Of a DNA stretch of 64,000 bases, positions 52,478 to 64,000 are shown piece after piece. The notes under the pieces were generated by a model that saw nothing but the letters and a program-made list of their open reading frames with translations, had not been told where the DNA came from and did no database searches. The position numbers and the translations under genes were made by a program. Numbering within the stretch: the stretch's first letter is position 1; every line of letters starts with the position of its first letter. The stretch is from Sparassis latifolia (taxonomy: Eukaryota; Basidiomycota; Agaricomycetes; Polyporales; Sparassidaceae), in assembly GCA_018466975.1 (NCBI GenBank), contig JAENRS010000017.1, forward strand, positions 434,001 to 498,000. Reading direction: 5' to 3'.

Positions 52478-55400
52478 ATGTCGAGTACTACCGAATCTCG
52501 TGACAGCCTGTCGTCCTTGTTCCGAATCGAGCAACTTCGCGATGACAACTGGCTCCCATGGAAGCGCCGTACTATGGCGATCTTAAGGGAGCGCGGTGTC
52601 TTGAAATATGTCGATGGAACATCGGAGAAGCCAAAGCCGGCAAATGCAACAACACCAATGGCAGGAGAAACGGTGGTGATCATGAAATGGGTTGAGGGCG
52701 ATCAAAAAGCCCAGACCATTATCGAGCTGCTGTTGAGCGACTCGCAGATGATACACATTGTGGATGCTACAACGGCTGCGGAGATGTGGAACCAATTGAA
52801 GTTAGTAAAGGAGGCGAGTGGACAACTGGGGATAATGGTGTACCGAAGGAAATTCTATCGCACAGTTGCCACGGAAGGCAGCGATATCGCAGCGCATATC
52901 ACAGAGCTCCGCTGGACACAGGAGCAGCTACACATGATGGGTAGCAAGGTGTCGGATGATGAATTTCGAATGATCCTGATCACATCGTTACCAGAGTCTT
53001 GGGACCAGTTCACATCTGCATACCTAGCTGCAACTAGTCAGAAGGACACGCTGCCGACATCATATGAATTAATAGCCATCTTGCTCGAAGAATACCGGCA
53101 CCGGCGAGAGAAAGGCGGTGCCGATGAGTCTGCGCTGGCAGCGCGCGGGCGGTGGACCCAGCCGAAGAATACCACACAGGGCGGAACGGACAGGAAGTCC
53201 GATGCGGAGTGCTGGAATTGCCATAAGCGTGGACACACTCAACATGAGTGTTGGTCGAAAGGCGGCGGCATGGCGGGTCAGGGACCGCGAAGCAAGAAAG
53301 GCAGTTGTGCGCAGGCGCGCATGAACCAGGCACAGTCAACAAACGATGTGCTGCGAGATGTCGTGTTCCGCACAGACGAGGCGACCTGTGCTGGGCAACA
53401 ATTTAGTAGTCAGTTCTCGCGTTATGACTGGCTAGCTGACTCTGGAATGACATCACATGTTACGAACCTTCGTGACGCGATGACAGACTATGTGCTGCTT
53501 GAGGCCTCATCGATTGCCAGGATCGGAGACCAGAGTGTGCACGCTCTCGGGTGTGGCACTGTGGAAGTCAATAGCAGGATCAGAGGCAACACATGTACTT
53601 TTCACTTGAAAGATGTCCTGTATGCACCGAAAGCGACAAATAATTTGGTGTCGCTGAGCCGCCTGGATGAAGCGGGCGGACACTTTGATGGCGGTGCTGG
53701 AGGAATAATGCTGCGAGAAAGCAGTGGCCACATCATCGCGCAAGGCCAAAAAGTCGGCCAATTGTACTTGCTCAACATGCGGGCCAAGGCTGCTATGCCG
53801 AGTGAAGAGCGCGCGAACATTGCACGCGATGATAGCGACTCGTGGGAGTCATGGCACCGGAGATATGGACACCTGGGATTCACAGGGTTAGAGAAGCTCT
53901 ACAAGGAAAACTTGGTGGAGGGACTCACCGTTGATGAAAACTCGATGCCACTGACACAGTGCGAAGCCTGCATTCAAGCCAAACAGGCACGCCATGCATA
54001 TCCGAAGGAGGCAGAGGACCGAACCCAGATGCCAGGCGAGCTGACACACAGTGACGTCTGGGGCCCTGCACGTATAGCGTCGATTGCCGGATCGCGATAC
54101 TACATATCGTTCACGGACGACTGCACACGGAGGTGCCAAGTACTGTTTATGAAGCATAAGAGTGAGGCTTTCGAGAAAGTCAAAGAATACCTCACCTTTA
54201 TTGAATGACACTTCGGGCACCTGCCGAAGATATTGCGCGTCGATAATGGGTCCGAATACATTAATAAGGACCTGAAGGGATGGTGCCGTGAGAAGGGAAT
54301 TGAGCTGCAAATGACAGCACCATACTCACCTTCGCAGAATGGTGTAGCTGAGTGATTTAATCGCACGCTATTGGAGCTTGCTCGCGCAATGTTGATTGTG
54401 AGGAAGCTTCCAAACTTCCTCTGGGCGGAAGCTGTTGCATACGCAGCATACCTGCGAAATTGAGCGCCGATGAAAGCACTGCGTGGGAAAACTCCGGAAG
54501 AGGCGTGGACGGGCAAGAAGCCCAATGTTGTGCACCTACGAGAATTTGGGTCAGATGTCTGGATTCAGATGGAAGGCCAGAATCTCTCGAAACTCGAGCC
54601 AAAGTCGAAGAAACACACCTTTGTAGGTTTTGCTGATGGCCCAAAGGCCGTGCGTTACTACGATGTGGGTGCGCGCTCGATCCGAGTCTCGCGAAATTTT
54701 GTGTTTGCAGATGCCCCGAAATCAGCGAGTAACGTCCCTGTACACCAGTTCAATGATAGGGACAGGCTGCCGCTCGAGGGGGAGTCAGGGGGAGCTGTCA
54801 AGCAGCAGCCTCCCACATCTGCATCAAAACCAGCATCAGTACCTGTCAAAGCTGATCAGTCTAACAAGAAACACGATGGAAACCACATTACGGAGGAAGA
54901 CTTACCTCCCGAGATGCAGGAGAGCATGCGAGAGCAACCGTCATTCTTGCCTGCACCCCCGAAGATCCCTCTTTGTCGTACGACCCGCGCCATGCAGGAT
55001 CACGACTATCGAAAGATGGATAACCCCCGCGCACAGCCCACGAAGTCGCGCGAGCCGCCGGGAGTGCCGAAAGAGAACGCACTGGGTGAAAGTGCGAAAG
55101 TCGCTGTGACACCCGAAGAATTTGAAGAGATCGCGCAGGCACTGTATGCGATAGCGCTGGCATCGGGCGACAGAACGGCGAGTGCAGGAGATGAACTGCG
55201 AAGCCTCGCGGAGGCCCAAGCCTCTCCAGAATGGTCAGAATGGGAAAAGGCTGTAAAAGCTGAATATGATCAGTTGCAGGGCATGGGGACTTGGGAGCTA
55301 CAAGACTTACCAAAAGATCGAAATGCTGTGGGCTGCAAGTGGGTCTTCCGGAGGAAAACCAACAAGGAGGGTCAGGTTGTCAAGTACAAAGCCAGATTGG

Positions 55401-56752
55401 TGGCACAGGGGTACTCACAGATCCCAGGGATGGATTTCCTTGAAACCTTTGCCCCTGTAGTTCGTCTTGAGTCCATCAGGGCCATCCTAGCATTAGCAGT
55501 AGTTAATAACTGGGAAATAGGCCAGATGGATGTCAAGGGAGCTTACCTGAATGGAGACCTCCAGGAGGAGATCTACATGCGACAGCCGGAAGGCTTCGAT
55601 GACGGAAGTGGACGTGTTTGTCGACTCCGCAAGACGCTCTATGGACTAAAGCAGTCTGGGTGCGAATGGAACTGCAAGCTGCACCGCGAGCTGACGGAGC
55701 TCGGGTATAAGCGACTGGAGGCGGATCCGTGTGTATACCTGCGGGAGCAAAAAGGAGAAGTTCAGATTATTACAGTATGGGTGGATGACTTACTGTTATT
55801 CACCAACTCTCCGAAGCTCATGGAGGAGCTCAAGCACGACCTGCAGGACCTCTTCGAAGTCACGGACCTTGGCGAGCCACAGAAAATCATTGGGATTGAA
55901 ATCGAGCGAGATAGGGAAGCGGGAAAAATCCAAATCTCGCAACAGCACTACATCGAGAGCATTCTCAAGCGATACCAGCTTGAGAACGCCAATGCTGTCG
56001 GGATGCCGCTCGATCCGAATGTGGCGTTCACGGCAGAGGACGAGAATGAGGAGGCGGAAGACCATTTGGCGGGAGGTTACACATCGATGGTGGGATCGCT
56101 GATGTACACAGCAGTGGGAACAAGGCCAGATATTTCCTATGCTGTGCAGACGCTGAGCAAATATACAGCATGCCCACGATCTGTCCATTGGACAGCGGCA
56201 AAATGCATTTTATGGTACCTCGCAGGAACACGTGACTCGCGTGTCACGTACACGCGATGCGATTCGGACACGCCGAACGGAAATATAATAGGAGGATATA
56301 CGGACGCAGATTATGTGTCAGACCATGACCAAAAATCAGTCTCGGGTCATGTCTTTTACTTGGGAGGTGGAGCCGTAGTATGGAGTTCGAAGAAACAAAC
56401 AATGATGGCAACATCTTCGACAGAAGCCGAGTATACAGCACTCGCGCACGCGACACGTCAAGCAATATGGCTGCGAAACTTACTGGCAGAACTCGAGTTT
56501 GCACAAGAAGAACTCACAGAAATTTATTGTGATAACCAGGCAGTGATCGCGATAGCACGCGACCCGCAGTATCACGCACGGTCGAAGCACTTTGACATGC
56601 AGAATCATTTCGTGCGTGAAAAGGTGGAAAATGGCATTATTCAATTGTGCTACTGTCCTACAGATGAGATGGTAGCAGACATATTTACTAAGGCCCTACC
56701 CAAGCCTAAGCACCAAAAGTTCACATTGGAACTTGGGATGCTTCCGGCTTGA
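52478..56752 (+). pseudogene. Copia Gag-Pol polyprotein with three in-frame TGA codons
   Basis: A single frame of about 1424 positions starting MSSTTESRDSLSSLFRIEQL. The gag part runs to about residue 230. The zinc knuckle is CWNCHKRGHTQHEC (residue about 247). The protease has the active-site DSG in WLADSGMTSHV. The integrase zinc part is HRRYGHLGF...CEACIQAKQARH, with catalytic residues in HSDVWGP and RVDNGSEY. Reverse transcriptase runs from GTWELQDLP through QMDVKGAYLNG to the WVDDLLLF catalytic loop. RNase H has YTDADY, TSSTEAEYTAL and CDNQAV. TGA codons at 54206-54208, 54353-54355 and 54461-54463 interrupt the integrase. The last two stand where the family has Arg in VAERFN and LRNR, consistent with CGA to TGA changes. 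No frameshift was seen. The end is the TGA at 56750-56752. Confidence 0.92.
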
Positions 56753-56759
56753 GGGGGAG
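56751..56759 (+). promoter_or_regulatory. Polypurine tract
   Basis: GAGGGGGAG immediately before the 3' LTR, overlapping the end of the polyprotein. This is the standard priming site for plus-strand DNA. Confidence 0.85.
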
Positions 56760-56992
56760 TGTTGGAGGCTTCGGGATGACCTTATTAGTCAATTCAGAGC
56801 ATCCAGGTAGTCGGGCGATATTCCCCGATATCTTATTCAGCATCGAAGGATACAGTAGCTACGAGAACTATGTAGTATGTTCTGGACTAGTCTACTGGTG
56901 TAGTATATAAGGAGGGACCTCTTGCAGGTCCCAGTAATTATATCTCTTCCCCAATCACTCACTCGGAAGAATTCATATCAGCTGCACTAATA
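56760..56992 (+). repeat. 3' LTR
   Basis: Same length as the 5' LTR. It contains TATATAA at 56904-56910 followed by AGGAGGGACC, a plausible core promoter that the 5' LTR lacks. Confidence 0.95.
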
Positions 56993-56997
56993 GCTTT

Positions 56998-58003
56998 CAA
57001 TATATCTCCAGGTTGATCGATGATCTCCGAAACGCGTGGAGTAGATCTGGTGTAACGCGACACGTGGGCCTCAGCTAGACGACACCCTTTCTATCACGCA
57101 AATTTTGGTGTAGTAGTTACCATTCTATTATTCTCCGGAGCGTCAGAATGGCTTCTACAGCCGTGGCAACACTATTGTGAGGTTGATCACTACTACTCAC
57201 TCGGCTGTTAGGCCATGGGTCACAAGCGCATGAGGGGCTCATGCGGTTGGGGCCATATATTTATACTACACAGTAATTCTAGGAGATTCCAGTATGTTCT
57301 CCGACATACCTATGTGCTGACTAATATATGTTTCCTGATTGGGAAACCACCAGCCCTAACAAACACCTTCAGCTCGATCTAATTCACCTCAAACCTGCTG
57401 ACTTCACCTCAAATATGCGGACTGCGGAGACAATTCCGCGAATCCAGGCGAAATTTCAGGCCATAGTCCAGGCCACACTGCCAAGAAGGTGTCTGTCAGA
57501 CGTTAGACAACACCGAAGCTTCTCCCCGTGGCACCTATAGGCTCAGGCACACTTTTTCTGACCAAGTCTCCATCGAAAAGTATCATCGGCTCGTCGGCAA
57601 CACATCCGGCGCCACAAGGCGGCTGCGGAGGGTGCCGATTGTTTGGACCGCAACAATCCCGAGTGGGAAACCGCCTAACGGGACTAAAAGTCGCGTACTA
57701 CGACTAACAGGGTGCGTTGTTGTATCACGTCCCCTCCCGCACTCAAAAGGAGAATTTTGTAGCCTGCGTTTGGGAAGCTTGCAAATACTTTTGAAACGAA
57801 TAACAATGACCTCTATGGAATAGAGACATGCATACCCAGGATGCACGCTGCGTCACTGCCAGACCGTCGGTGTCAGTTTTGGCACACTTATCAGCGGGGC
57901 TTCTGACACAAGTCTCATCAGTATCAGGGGCTTCCAGACTGCATAAGGCTAATGTTTCTGATCATACCCACCTCGCCCACAGTGTCTCCTAACTGTCACT
58001 ACG
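56998..58003. other. Intergenic between Copia element and hydrolase
   Basis: No gene or repeat recognised. The promoter of the hydrolase is at the right end. Confidence 0.4.
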
Positions 58004-59223
58004 ATGACCTCCTCTCAGCAATTCACGCGCCAGACGGTCAAGGTCCCAAGTGCTGAGGCCGATGTTAACCTGGAGGTTTGGCTATACCTACCAGCGCAAC
58101 ACGGCGACGGTCCGTTTCCCGTGGTAGTCGCAGGCCATGGGTGCGTTTATTTTTCCTTCATTCGCACCCCATCGCGCTCAGGAATTTAGTGCAGATTGTC
58201 TCTCGTCAAGGAGGCAGGATTTGCCGCATTTGGGGAGTCCTGGGCCTCTGCAGGCTGGGCCTCGCTCGTGCTTGATTGTCGCGGCTTCGGCGGGTCGGGA
58301 GGCCAGCGAAATTTCTGCTGTATCGCGCGGCAAGTAGAAGACTACCGCAGCGTGATTGCTTGGGCGAAGACAGGGGAGATGCAGTCTCTCTTCCAGAAAG
58401 ACAGGATTGTCGTCATGGGCAGTGCGATGAGCGGGCTTTGCGTCGCAGAGTTGGCATTGAATGCACTGGAAGAAGGAATTGCGGGGGCTATGGCGCATTG
58501 CCCGATCCTTGATGGTATATATACCTGGTCGGCCTAGGCCGATTATGAAGTGCACCAAGTCGCTCACGTATGAGGTTTGATAGGATACGGGACCGCAATG
58601 GCTCTCCCGCCGAACTTCAAGTTGCTGTTCATGGTATTCTTAGACTACATTGGAGGGAAGCTAGGTTTCTCGCCACTCTATGTCAACGTCGTCGCGAAGC
58701 CAGGTGAGCCGGCGATCTGCAACACTCCCTCCTGCCTTCCAGGTACGCCATTGGTCTCGCGCGTAGATTCGAATATAATGATGTTGAACACGCGGTAGGA
58801 TTCGTCTCGATGTACGAGCAGAGCGACACGCCCTTCTCCGAGAGAGCAAACATCGTACCGGGGCGCTTGATGGTTGAGATCATGTCGAGTCGCCTGGACT
58901 TGAGCGGGATCAAGTGCCCGATGCTGGTGGTCATGCCGGAGAATGATGACCTGATTGCTCCAAGCGTTAGCAGAAAGGCAATTGCAAAGGCTCGTGGAAG
59001 TGAGCACGCTTCTATGACGTGTCTCGTTGACGATCGTACTCACGTATCGGCTCTTGCAGAGATACAATCAGTTGTGGTTCCTGGAGGTCACTTCGACGTC
59101 ATGAAGGGAGGAGTGGTGAGTCGAACACTGTCGATCAAATCGTTGGCTCACCGTTAAACCGTGTAGGGATTCGAAGGAAATATCAAGGCGCAACTTGAAT
59201 TTTTACGGTCCTTGGTTTTATAA
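58004..59223 (+). CDS. Alpha/beta hydrolase, possibly frameshifted
   Basis: Five exons from the ATG at 58004 (MTSSQQFTRQTVKVPSAEAD). The oxyanion strand PVVVAGHG is joined by an intron to LSLVKEAGFAAFGESWASAG. Then come LVLDCRGFGGSGG and the nucleophile elbow VVMGSAMSGL (Ser near 58428). The last exons have KCPMLVVMPENDDLIAP, holding the acid, and VVPGGHFDVMKGG, holding the catalytic His, ending LEFLRSLVL at 59223. This group hydrolyses esters or related bonds and resembles the peptidase-S15/DltD-like fungal hydrolases. Near 58,795 the frame reached by splicing (KPGTPLVSRVDSNIMMLNTR, then TAG) must switch to the frame of VGFVSMYEQSDTPF. I found no intron for this, so a one-base shift or a splice site I missed is present. 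Confidence 0.7.
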
Positions 59224-60246
59224 AGTCGAAAACATTGTACTAACGGCTTCAAGAGAATCAGAATGTACTCTTACTATGTCTCAGCGTTTGTTCGTCTCGT
59301 CAATGTCCCGTCCTCAGTACATGGTGGTGACTTGCCCACGCCAAGAACTCTATACGCAAGTGTACTGCCCCTTATTCAATCGCATTTCACGTCACTCAAA
59401 TGAACCTTTTGTACGTGGTTGCGCTCCAACTTATTTAACCTTATGGACATTTGTTTACTTCATTGTACTGGTCCTCGACGGTCAGGTCAGAGAGCGCGTC
59501 TACGTCAATTCGTCCTCACCGTATGCCTCACGACGAATATAACCCTCACCAATGGTCCAGGGCATAACGGGGCGCGGTCACCCGTGCTCATTTCATATCG
59601 GTAGGCCCCTTCAGTAAGAAAATTCAGACCATGGAAACGCTCTCGAAGCTCAGGGGCGGTATACCTTGTCGCATCTTCGTGGCCCGCTCGCCACCACAAT
59701 GTCCGCGTGCCGGGACCTCGATATTCACTTCTTTGGCACATCCAAGTGTCAGGAGATACCATTTCGCTTGCGGCCTCGTACACGGTTTTGACGATGAGCC
59801 TCCCGACATGAACTTATTAATAGCTGTTACATGAACTGCTGCTATGTATGTACGACCATACGCGTTTCTGGTCTTCTTGCATCTTAGTCCGCATCCGATC
59901 TCCTCGTACCGTTCATGGCTCTCAAGGCTAGACCGATCGTGGTAACTAATCATCTCGCCGGATCTGTTACAGACATCCATACGAAGGCGGCGCGACGAGC
60001 TTGCGCCGGAGCTCAATTGGTCGCTTCCATCCCCCAGGGCACGATCATCTCGAGAATCAGGACATTGCGGCGGTTTCATGCTTCAGAATACAAGCACCAT
60101 CTCGTGTTTTGATTTGCGCGCACATCACCTCGTGCCTCAGGACTTGGAACATGCAAAGTCGATCTCTTAAGAGAAACGAAGGTGGTGTGCGCCCTTCATA
60201 AGCCCGAGTTCCAATCCACCACCTGTATAACCTGTTGCCTGAGATC
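59224..60246. other. Intergenic, no feature seen
   Basis: About 1 kb with overlapping short frames on both strands and no family resemblance. Promoter of the acyltransferase-like gene at the right end. Confidence 0.4.
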
Positions 60247-61981
60247 ATGACTGCCCCATTTCCCCCTTTCGATTTCGGACGCTACGTATGGCGGGCCTCA
60301 CCCGACGACGCCTCGCACTGGAAGCGCGAGGCTGGCGGAGGCGAGTATATTGACGATGTATTCCACACCAAGAACTACGGAGAGCAATTCCTCTTCCTCG
60401 CACTAAAGGCCACGCTGTCCAAGCCCGTGTCCACCACGGAACTCGTCGCCCGCGCCCGCGACGCCTGGTCTGCGCTCCGCTTCAGCACACCCACCGTTGC
60501 TGCGCACACCGAACACGACGCTGCAGGCACGTCCTTGATCACGTATCGCACGGCCAAGGACGCCACTGAAGTGCAGGACTGGGCTGCGCGCACCGTCCGC
60601 CTCGTCGAGGGAACACCAGACCTTGATGACCTGCGTTTCGAGCTGGGAAAGCTGATGATCCCGGAGCAGAGCGGCGACCAGACGTTCCTGTACATCGTCG
60701 CCCGCTCCGACACGTCGTACGATTTTGTCTTGCGCACCTCGCATGTCACCTTCGACGGAGCTGGGATCAAGATCGTGTTGACCCTCTTCCTCACCAAGCT
60801 CGCACTCTACTTGAGCGATCCGGCCCTCGTCGCAAAGGAGAAGTTCGAATGGGGAGCAGAGGCGAAGAATCTCCTGCCGTGCATCTCGGAGATCCTGGGT
60901 CCGACCGAGAAAAGGGAGGGAGAGACCTATACGCGTTGCCTGGGCAATATGCTGGGCGATCTTGGTGGTGCTATGCCCGTATGTTCTCGCATCTCGCACC
61001 TCGCTCTTCTCTTAACTTGAGGAATTGCAGCGCCAATATGGCTTCAAGGTGCGCAACGTCGGCCCCGGGCCGACGCGCCGAATCTCGTACAAGTTCTCCG
61101 CGGAAGAGAGCAAGAAACTGCTGGACGCCGTGAAAGTGCGCGGATTCACGTTCAACCACGTCGGTAAGGCGCACACAGTATGATTTCAGATACGAGTCGG
61201 CTCGGCTGACCGTCGTTCTCCAGCCCACGCTGCGGTCACCCTGGTGTGCGCGCTCGATAACCCCCCGAGCGCGTCTACCCCGCCGGACGCGACGTTCGTG
61301 TACTACGGGCTGGTAGACGGCCGCGCGCGCCTCGCCGAGCCGTACTCTGGGAAACTTGGTTACCCGGGCTACGCCCTCGGCATGACCGCGATCCAGGTGC
61401 CCGTTTCCGCTGCTGTCCCTGCCGCGGGCGAGGGCGAGAGGGACGTGCTCCTGCGCCTCTCGGGGATCGTCAAGGACGAGTACGCGAAGCAGCGCGCGTA
61501 CGAGTCGCTGATGGCGATCGTCTGCCAGGAGGTCGATATTATGCTGGGCGGGATGAAGGCGGGCGGACCGTGAGTGCGCGTTTCCTGCGGCGTGGTGGAG
61601 GTGGTAGCTCACTCGTTTTTGCTCATGTGTTGGGATGCAGTCCGCCCCCGCCGTGGATGGGCCCGTGGTATGCTGGCGATGGCGTCGGGGAGACCGGCCT
61701 GCAGCCGGAGTATGGCGATGCCAGAGGCGCGAACGTCATCACGGTGGACGACTTCTTCGTTTCTCTGAACAAGACCGATCCGGGGCCGTGCGTCTCTGTT
61801 CTTCGTCGTACGCGCGTGTTCTTGCAACTGACGTGAGCCTCTTCGGCGCAGGTTCTTCCGGTCGTTCTCGTGGCGCGGTAGGATCACGGTGAGCGCCGAT
61901 GCGAACGTGAGTGCGATGCCGCAGGGTGATGTGGAGAAATGGGTGGAGAAGTGGGCGGAGCTGCTCCGGTTGGTGCTCTGA
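60247..61981 (+). CDS. CoA-dependent-acyltransferase-like protein (HxxxD type)
   Basis: The ATG at 60247 starts MTAPFPPFDFGRYVWRASPD. About five exons, with introns near 60980-61030, 61165-61225, 61571-61640 and 61788-61850. The first exon holds SHVTFDGAGIK with the HxxxD motif (His near 60742) typical of chloramphenicol-acetyltransferase-fold enzymes such as fungal acetyltransferases and condensation domains. Later blocks are RQYGFKVRNVGPGPTRRISY, ALDNPPSAS, ATFVYYGLVDGRAR and NVITVDDFFVSLNKTDPG. The last lies where the family often has a DFGWG-like structural motif, which I do not see. The protein of about 490 residues probably transfers an acyl group in secondary metabolism, but the substrate is unknown. 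No lesion noted. It is not obviously clustered with partner genes. Confidence 0.65.
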
Positions 61982-63630
61982 GAATTGGGTTTCTGCGGGA
62001 TCAAATGTAAAATTTGGAGGAGCAGTCGGTCTGTGTGTACAACGTAGATGTTTTCCTGGAATGGTACTCGTGTCCCTCTTGAGGTGCCCTCCGGTTATGC
62101 TAGGGGCAAAAGGCGCCTTACAGGAGGCCGATTGCCCATGCGCGATGGCCATGGGCGGCGCGCTTGAAGTTGGCGGTGTATTGTGCGATGTTGAAGTCGT
62201 GGGCGACGACGCCAACTTTCACTGTTGCTGTCGTCGATCCAGGATGATGCTGGACAACTTCGCAGGAAGGCGATGGCACACTGGCGAGGCGAGGGTACCT
62301 CGGTCAATCATCACTCACCTTGGTAGTAATGACCATTTGGTCACGATTTCTTCGAGCTCGCTGCTCCATCATGCTATGCACCCGCCGACGAGCCGTCTCC
62401 GACGTCTAGCTCTGATTGCTGTTCCCAGTGTCAACGAAGTAAGCGCTACCTCGCAGAGAGTGTCGAGGAGCTTGCTCAAGCGTGGGAGGAGGGACGCACC
62501 CCTCGGAGTCCTTCGTTCATGTTGGGCACCAGGTCTACCGCAGTGAGTCGTGGGCACAGTAAATTTCGCCCATCGAGCTCCCGGGCGCGATGTTCATTAG
62601 TATTGTTAGCTGCATCGAAGAACGGTGGGTGATTCTGCTGCTCAAGCACTCAAGCATTGAGTCGGATCATATCGCGCATCCAACGTCGACGTCGGTGTGT
62701 TGTAGTGTATAGCTGTGCCACCGTTGTTTTATTATGTAGTGCTACCCGTCCGATCAACACACTGTACACTCTGCAACTAGCTGCCGCTACCATATTCGGT
62801 ATGTGAGCTGCCTCTTCCAGAATTTCCGACGTCCGAGAACCCCGAGGCTAAATTCCGAGAGGCGCGGGGTGACGTCTACAAGCTGCCATAGACGACAGCT
62901 CGGTCGAAGGGACACCCGGCTTTTCCATGTCTGGCGGACGCTGCCATGCATCTTTCCTTCTCGAATGTCGGTGTAGTTGCAATAAAGAGCGGATTCGAAG
63001 GAGTGTTCAGCCAGTGAAGACGGCGATTGCTGGCGAAGGATGGCGCGGTCTCGCAGCGTATATGCATGGAAAGGGGCGGGACGGACGGTAGATTGCGGAG
63101 TCTCTGCCCGCTGTGACGTCGCAGTGGCAGAAGCTGGTGATGATGGGCGGGGGTATACTGAGGAGAGATAGAGGCCATTGTAGATGCGGTGGACTGTACC
63201 CGCAATGGCCGGCATAGGCTGTGCGCGTTGGCAGCTGCGGCGCAATGTGTGGCGTCGATGTGCGGAAGATCGTCAGTCAGTACTCAATCTGGCCCGAGAA
63301 CGCCGGTGCGGCGATCAATCGCCAATGCAATCTGAACGTCGACCAGTGAACGAACTGGTGCCACCACAGCAGGTGCCTTCACAAGTCGCGCATGGCACGG
63401 AAAGTCGCTCTGGTGAACCCTCCTGCGCTGCACCAGAGACCGTATACAGGAGCACGTTGCATGACGCCACGCGATGTGAGAGATTGGCATGGGCGGAGGC
63501 AGAGTCTGGCAGACTGACGCGGGTCGAGTGTGGGCGACAGGGTGCGCGATGTGCGCGGACGGCGGGGCTTTGCAGGGATGCAGCCGTCGATGACTGCCAC
63601 TGTGACGCGGTGGAGCGTCCTTCATCCTGC
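61982..63630. other. Intergenic, no feature seen
   Basis: About 1.6 kb with GC-rich overlapping frames on both strands (up to 211 codons), none with family resemblance or splice plan. Probably the promoter of Rds1-like copy C at the right end. Confidence 0.4.
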
Positions 63631-63660
63631 TCCTTATAATCCGCACCCGCTCCTTATAAC
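63631..63660 (+). promoter_or_regulatory. Duplicated TATA-like boxes of Rds1-like copy C
   Basis: TCCTTATAAT (63631-63640) and TCCTTATAAC (63651-63660) are 20 bp apart, about 75-100 bp before the start codon, and are followed by a CT repeat. Confidence 0.5.
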
Positions 63661-63667
63661 CCACATC

Positions 63668-63687
63668 CCTCTCTCTCTCTCTCTCTC
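63668..63687 (+). repeat. CT dinucleotide repeat in leader
   Basis: About nine CT units between the TATA-like boxes and the start codon. Pyrimidine-rich leaders are common at strongly expressed fungal genes. Confidence 0.7.
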
Positions 63688-63733
63688 CGCCCACTCGTTT
63701 TCTTCCACAGCCATCAACCCTCCCTGTCCACCC

Positions 63734-64000
63734 ATGTTCGCTCGATCCGCCCTCCTCGCCGTGCTCTCCTCTGCTGCCCTCGTCGCAGCAGCCCCCGCTG
63801 CCGCCATCACCGGTGCCCACCGCTCTCTCCTCTCCAGTACCTACCACGCCTGACCTTCTCCCGTAGACACCAGCATCCTCAACTACGCCCTCACTCTCGA
63901 ATTCATCGAGTCTGCCTTCTACCAACAGGGGCTCGACCAGTTCAGCGACATCGACTTCGTCCTCGCCGGCTTCGCCCCCTGGGTCCGCGGTCGCTTCACC
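63734..64000 (+). CDS. Rds1-like secreted ferritin-fold protein, copy C, cut by window end
   Basis: Exon 1 is 63734-63812: a signal peptide MFARSALLAVLSSAALVAAA. A 54-nt intron follows and exon 2 starts at 63867 with DTSILNYALTLEFIESAFY, then FAPWVRGRF, where the window ends. The first intron has the same phase as in copies A and B. This copy is closest to copy B in wording of the first helix (NYALTLE). The visible part is intact. Confidence 0.88.

Larger units (their letters stand above)
52163..56992 (+). mobile_element. Ty1/copia LTR retrotransposon, full-length, inactivated
   Basis: Two LTRs of 233 bp (52163-52395 and 56760-56992) are flanked by the 5-bp target duplication GCTTT (52158-52162 and 56993-56997). 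A primer site follows the 5' LTR directly and a purine tract precedes the 3' LTR. The internal part has one Gag-Pol frame in the order gag, protease, integrase, reverse transcriptase, RNase H, which defines Copia. The LTRs differ at about six positions plus a 37-bp replaced segment, so the insertion is not recent. Three in-frame TGA codons disable the polyprotein. Confidence 0.95.

Noticed and set aside
54206..54463. TGA codons as programmed readthrough or selenocysteine
   Set aside because: Three in a short interval at least two of which are at conserved Arg positions fit mutational decay; no recoding signal is visible.
61982..63630. Long GC-rich frames on both strands
   Set aside because: Frames overlap each other on both strands without motifs, as expected in GC-rich non-coding DNA.

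Overview
The window reads as nuclear DNA of a basidiomycete fungus, most likely an agaricomycete. Genes are cut by many short introns of about 45-65 nt with GT-AG borders and phase-consistent exon joins. The gene families are typical of mushroom-forming fungi: Rds1-like ferritin-fold secreted proteins, MYND-finger proteins, a Zn2Cys6 regulator, a P450, a Plavaka-type transposase and P-loop proteins expanded in Agaricomycetes. No ribosomal RNA, tRNA or CRISPR was recognised. Exon borders below were placed by eye from splice signals, reading frame and comparison between paralogues within the window.

Layout. 0-6 kb: 3' part of an endonuclease/exonuclease/phosphatase gene, a coiled-coil protein, and the first of three Rds1-like genes. 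6-9.1 kb: a broken MYND gene followed by two non-autonomous DNA elements, a 557-bp foldback and a 409-bp hAT-like MITE with a perfect 8-bp target duplication. 9.5-16.3 kb: the coding part of a Plavaka-type transposon in two reverse-strand blocks, a transposase and a SAP-domain partner. 17-30 kb: three more MYND genes (two broken, one intact) with two zinc-type dehydrogenases and a P450 between them. 30-44 kb: mitochondrial ribosomal protein mL44, a long Zn2Cys6 factor and a P-loop protein, followed by a collapsed second copy of this whole block. In the copy the 5' part of mL44 is joined to the 3' part of the factor and a second full P-loop gene follows. 45.7-47 kb: second Rds1-like gene. 47-52.2 kb: a gene-poor graveyard with a decayed P-loop-family fragment, a 749-bp foldback whose empty target survives in an inverted copy 1.9 kb away, and an 855-bp TIR element. 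52.2-57 kb: a complete Ty1/copia element with its target duplication. 58-62 kb: an alpha/beta hydrolase and a CoA-dependent-acyltransferase-like gene. The window ends inside a third Rds1-like gene.

The main themes are duplication followed by decay, and dense layering of small transposons. Of four MYND copies only one is open throughout, and the other three carry different lesions. The Copia polyprotein is one frame interrupted by three TGA codons, at least two at conserved arginine positions, as expected from C-to-T decay at CGA codons. Its 5' LTR has lost the TATA segment through a 37-bp patch assembled from three words of the LTR itself. I saw no convincing new defence or metabolic system. 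The most unusual items are the LTR patch, the filled/empty foldback pair, the hAT-like element packed with telomere-like GGGTA words, and the collapsed mL44-factor-P-loop duplication starting next to a palindrome.
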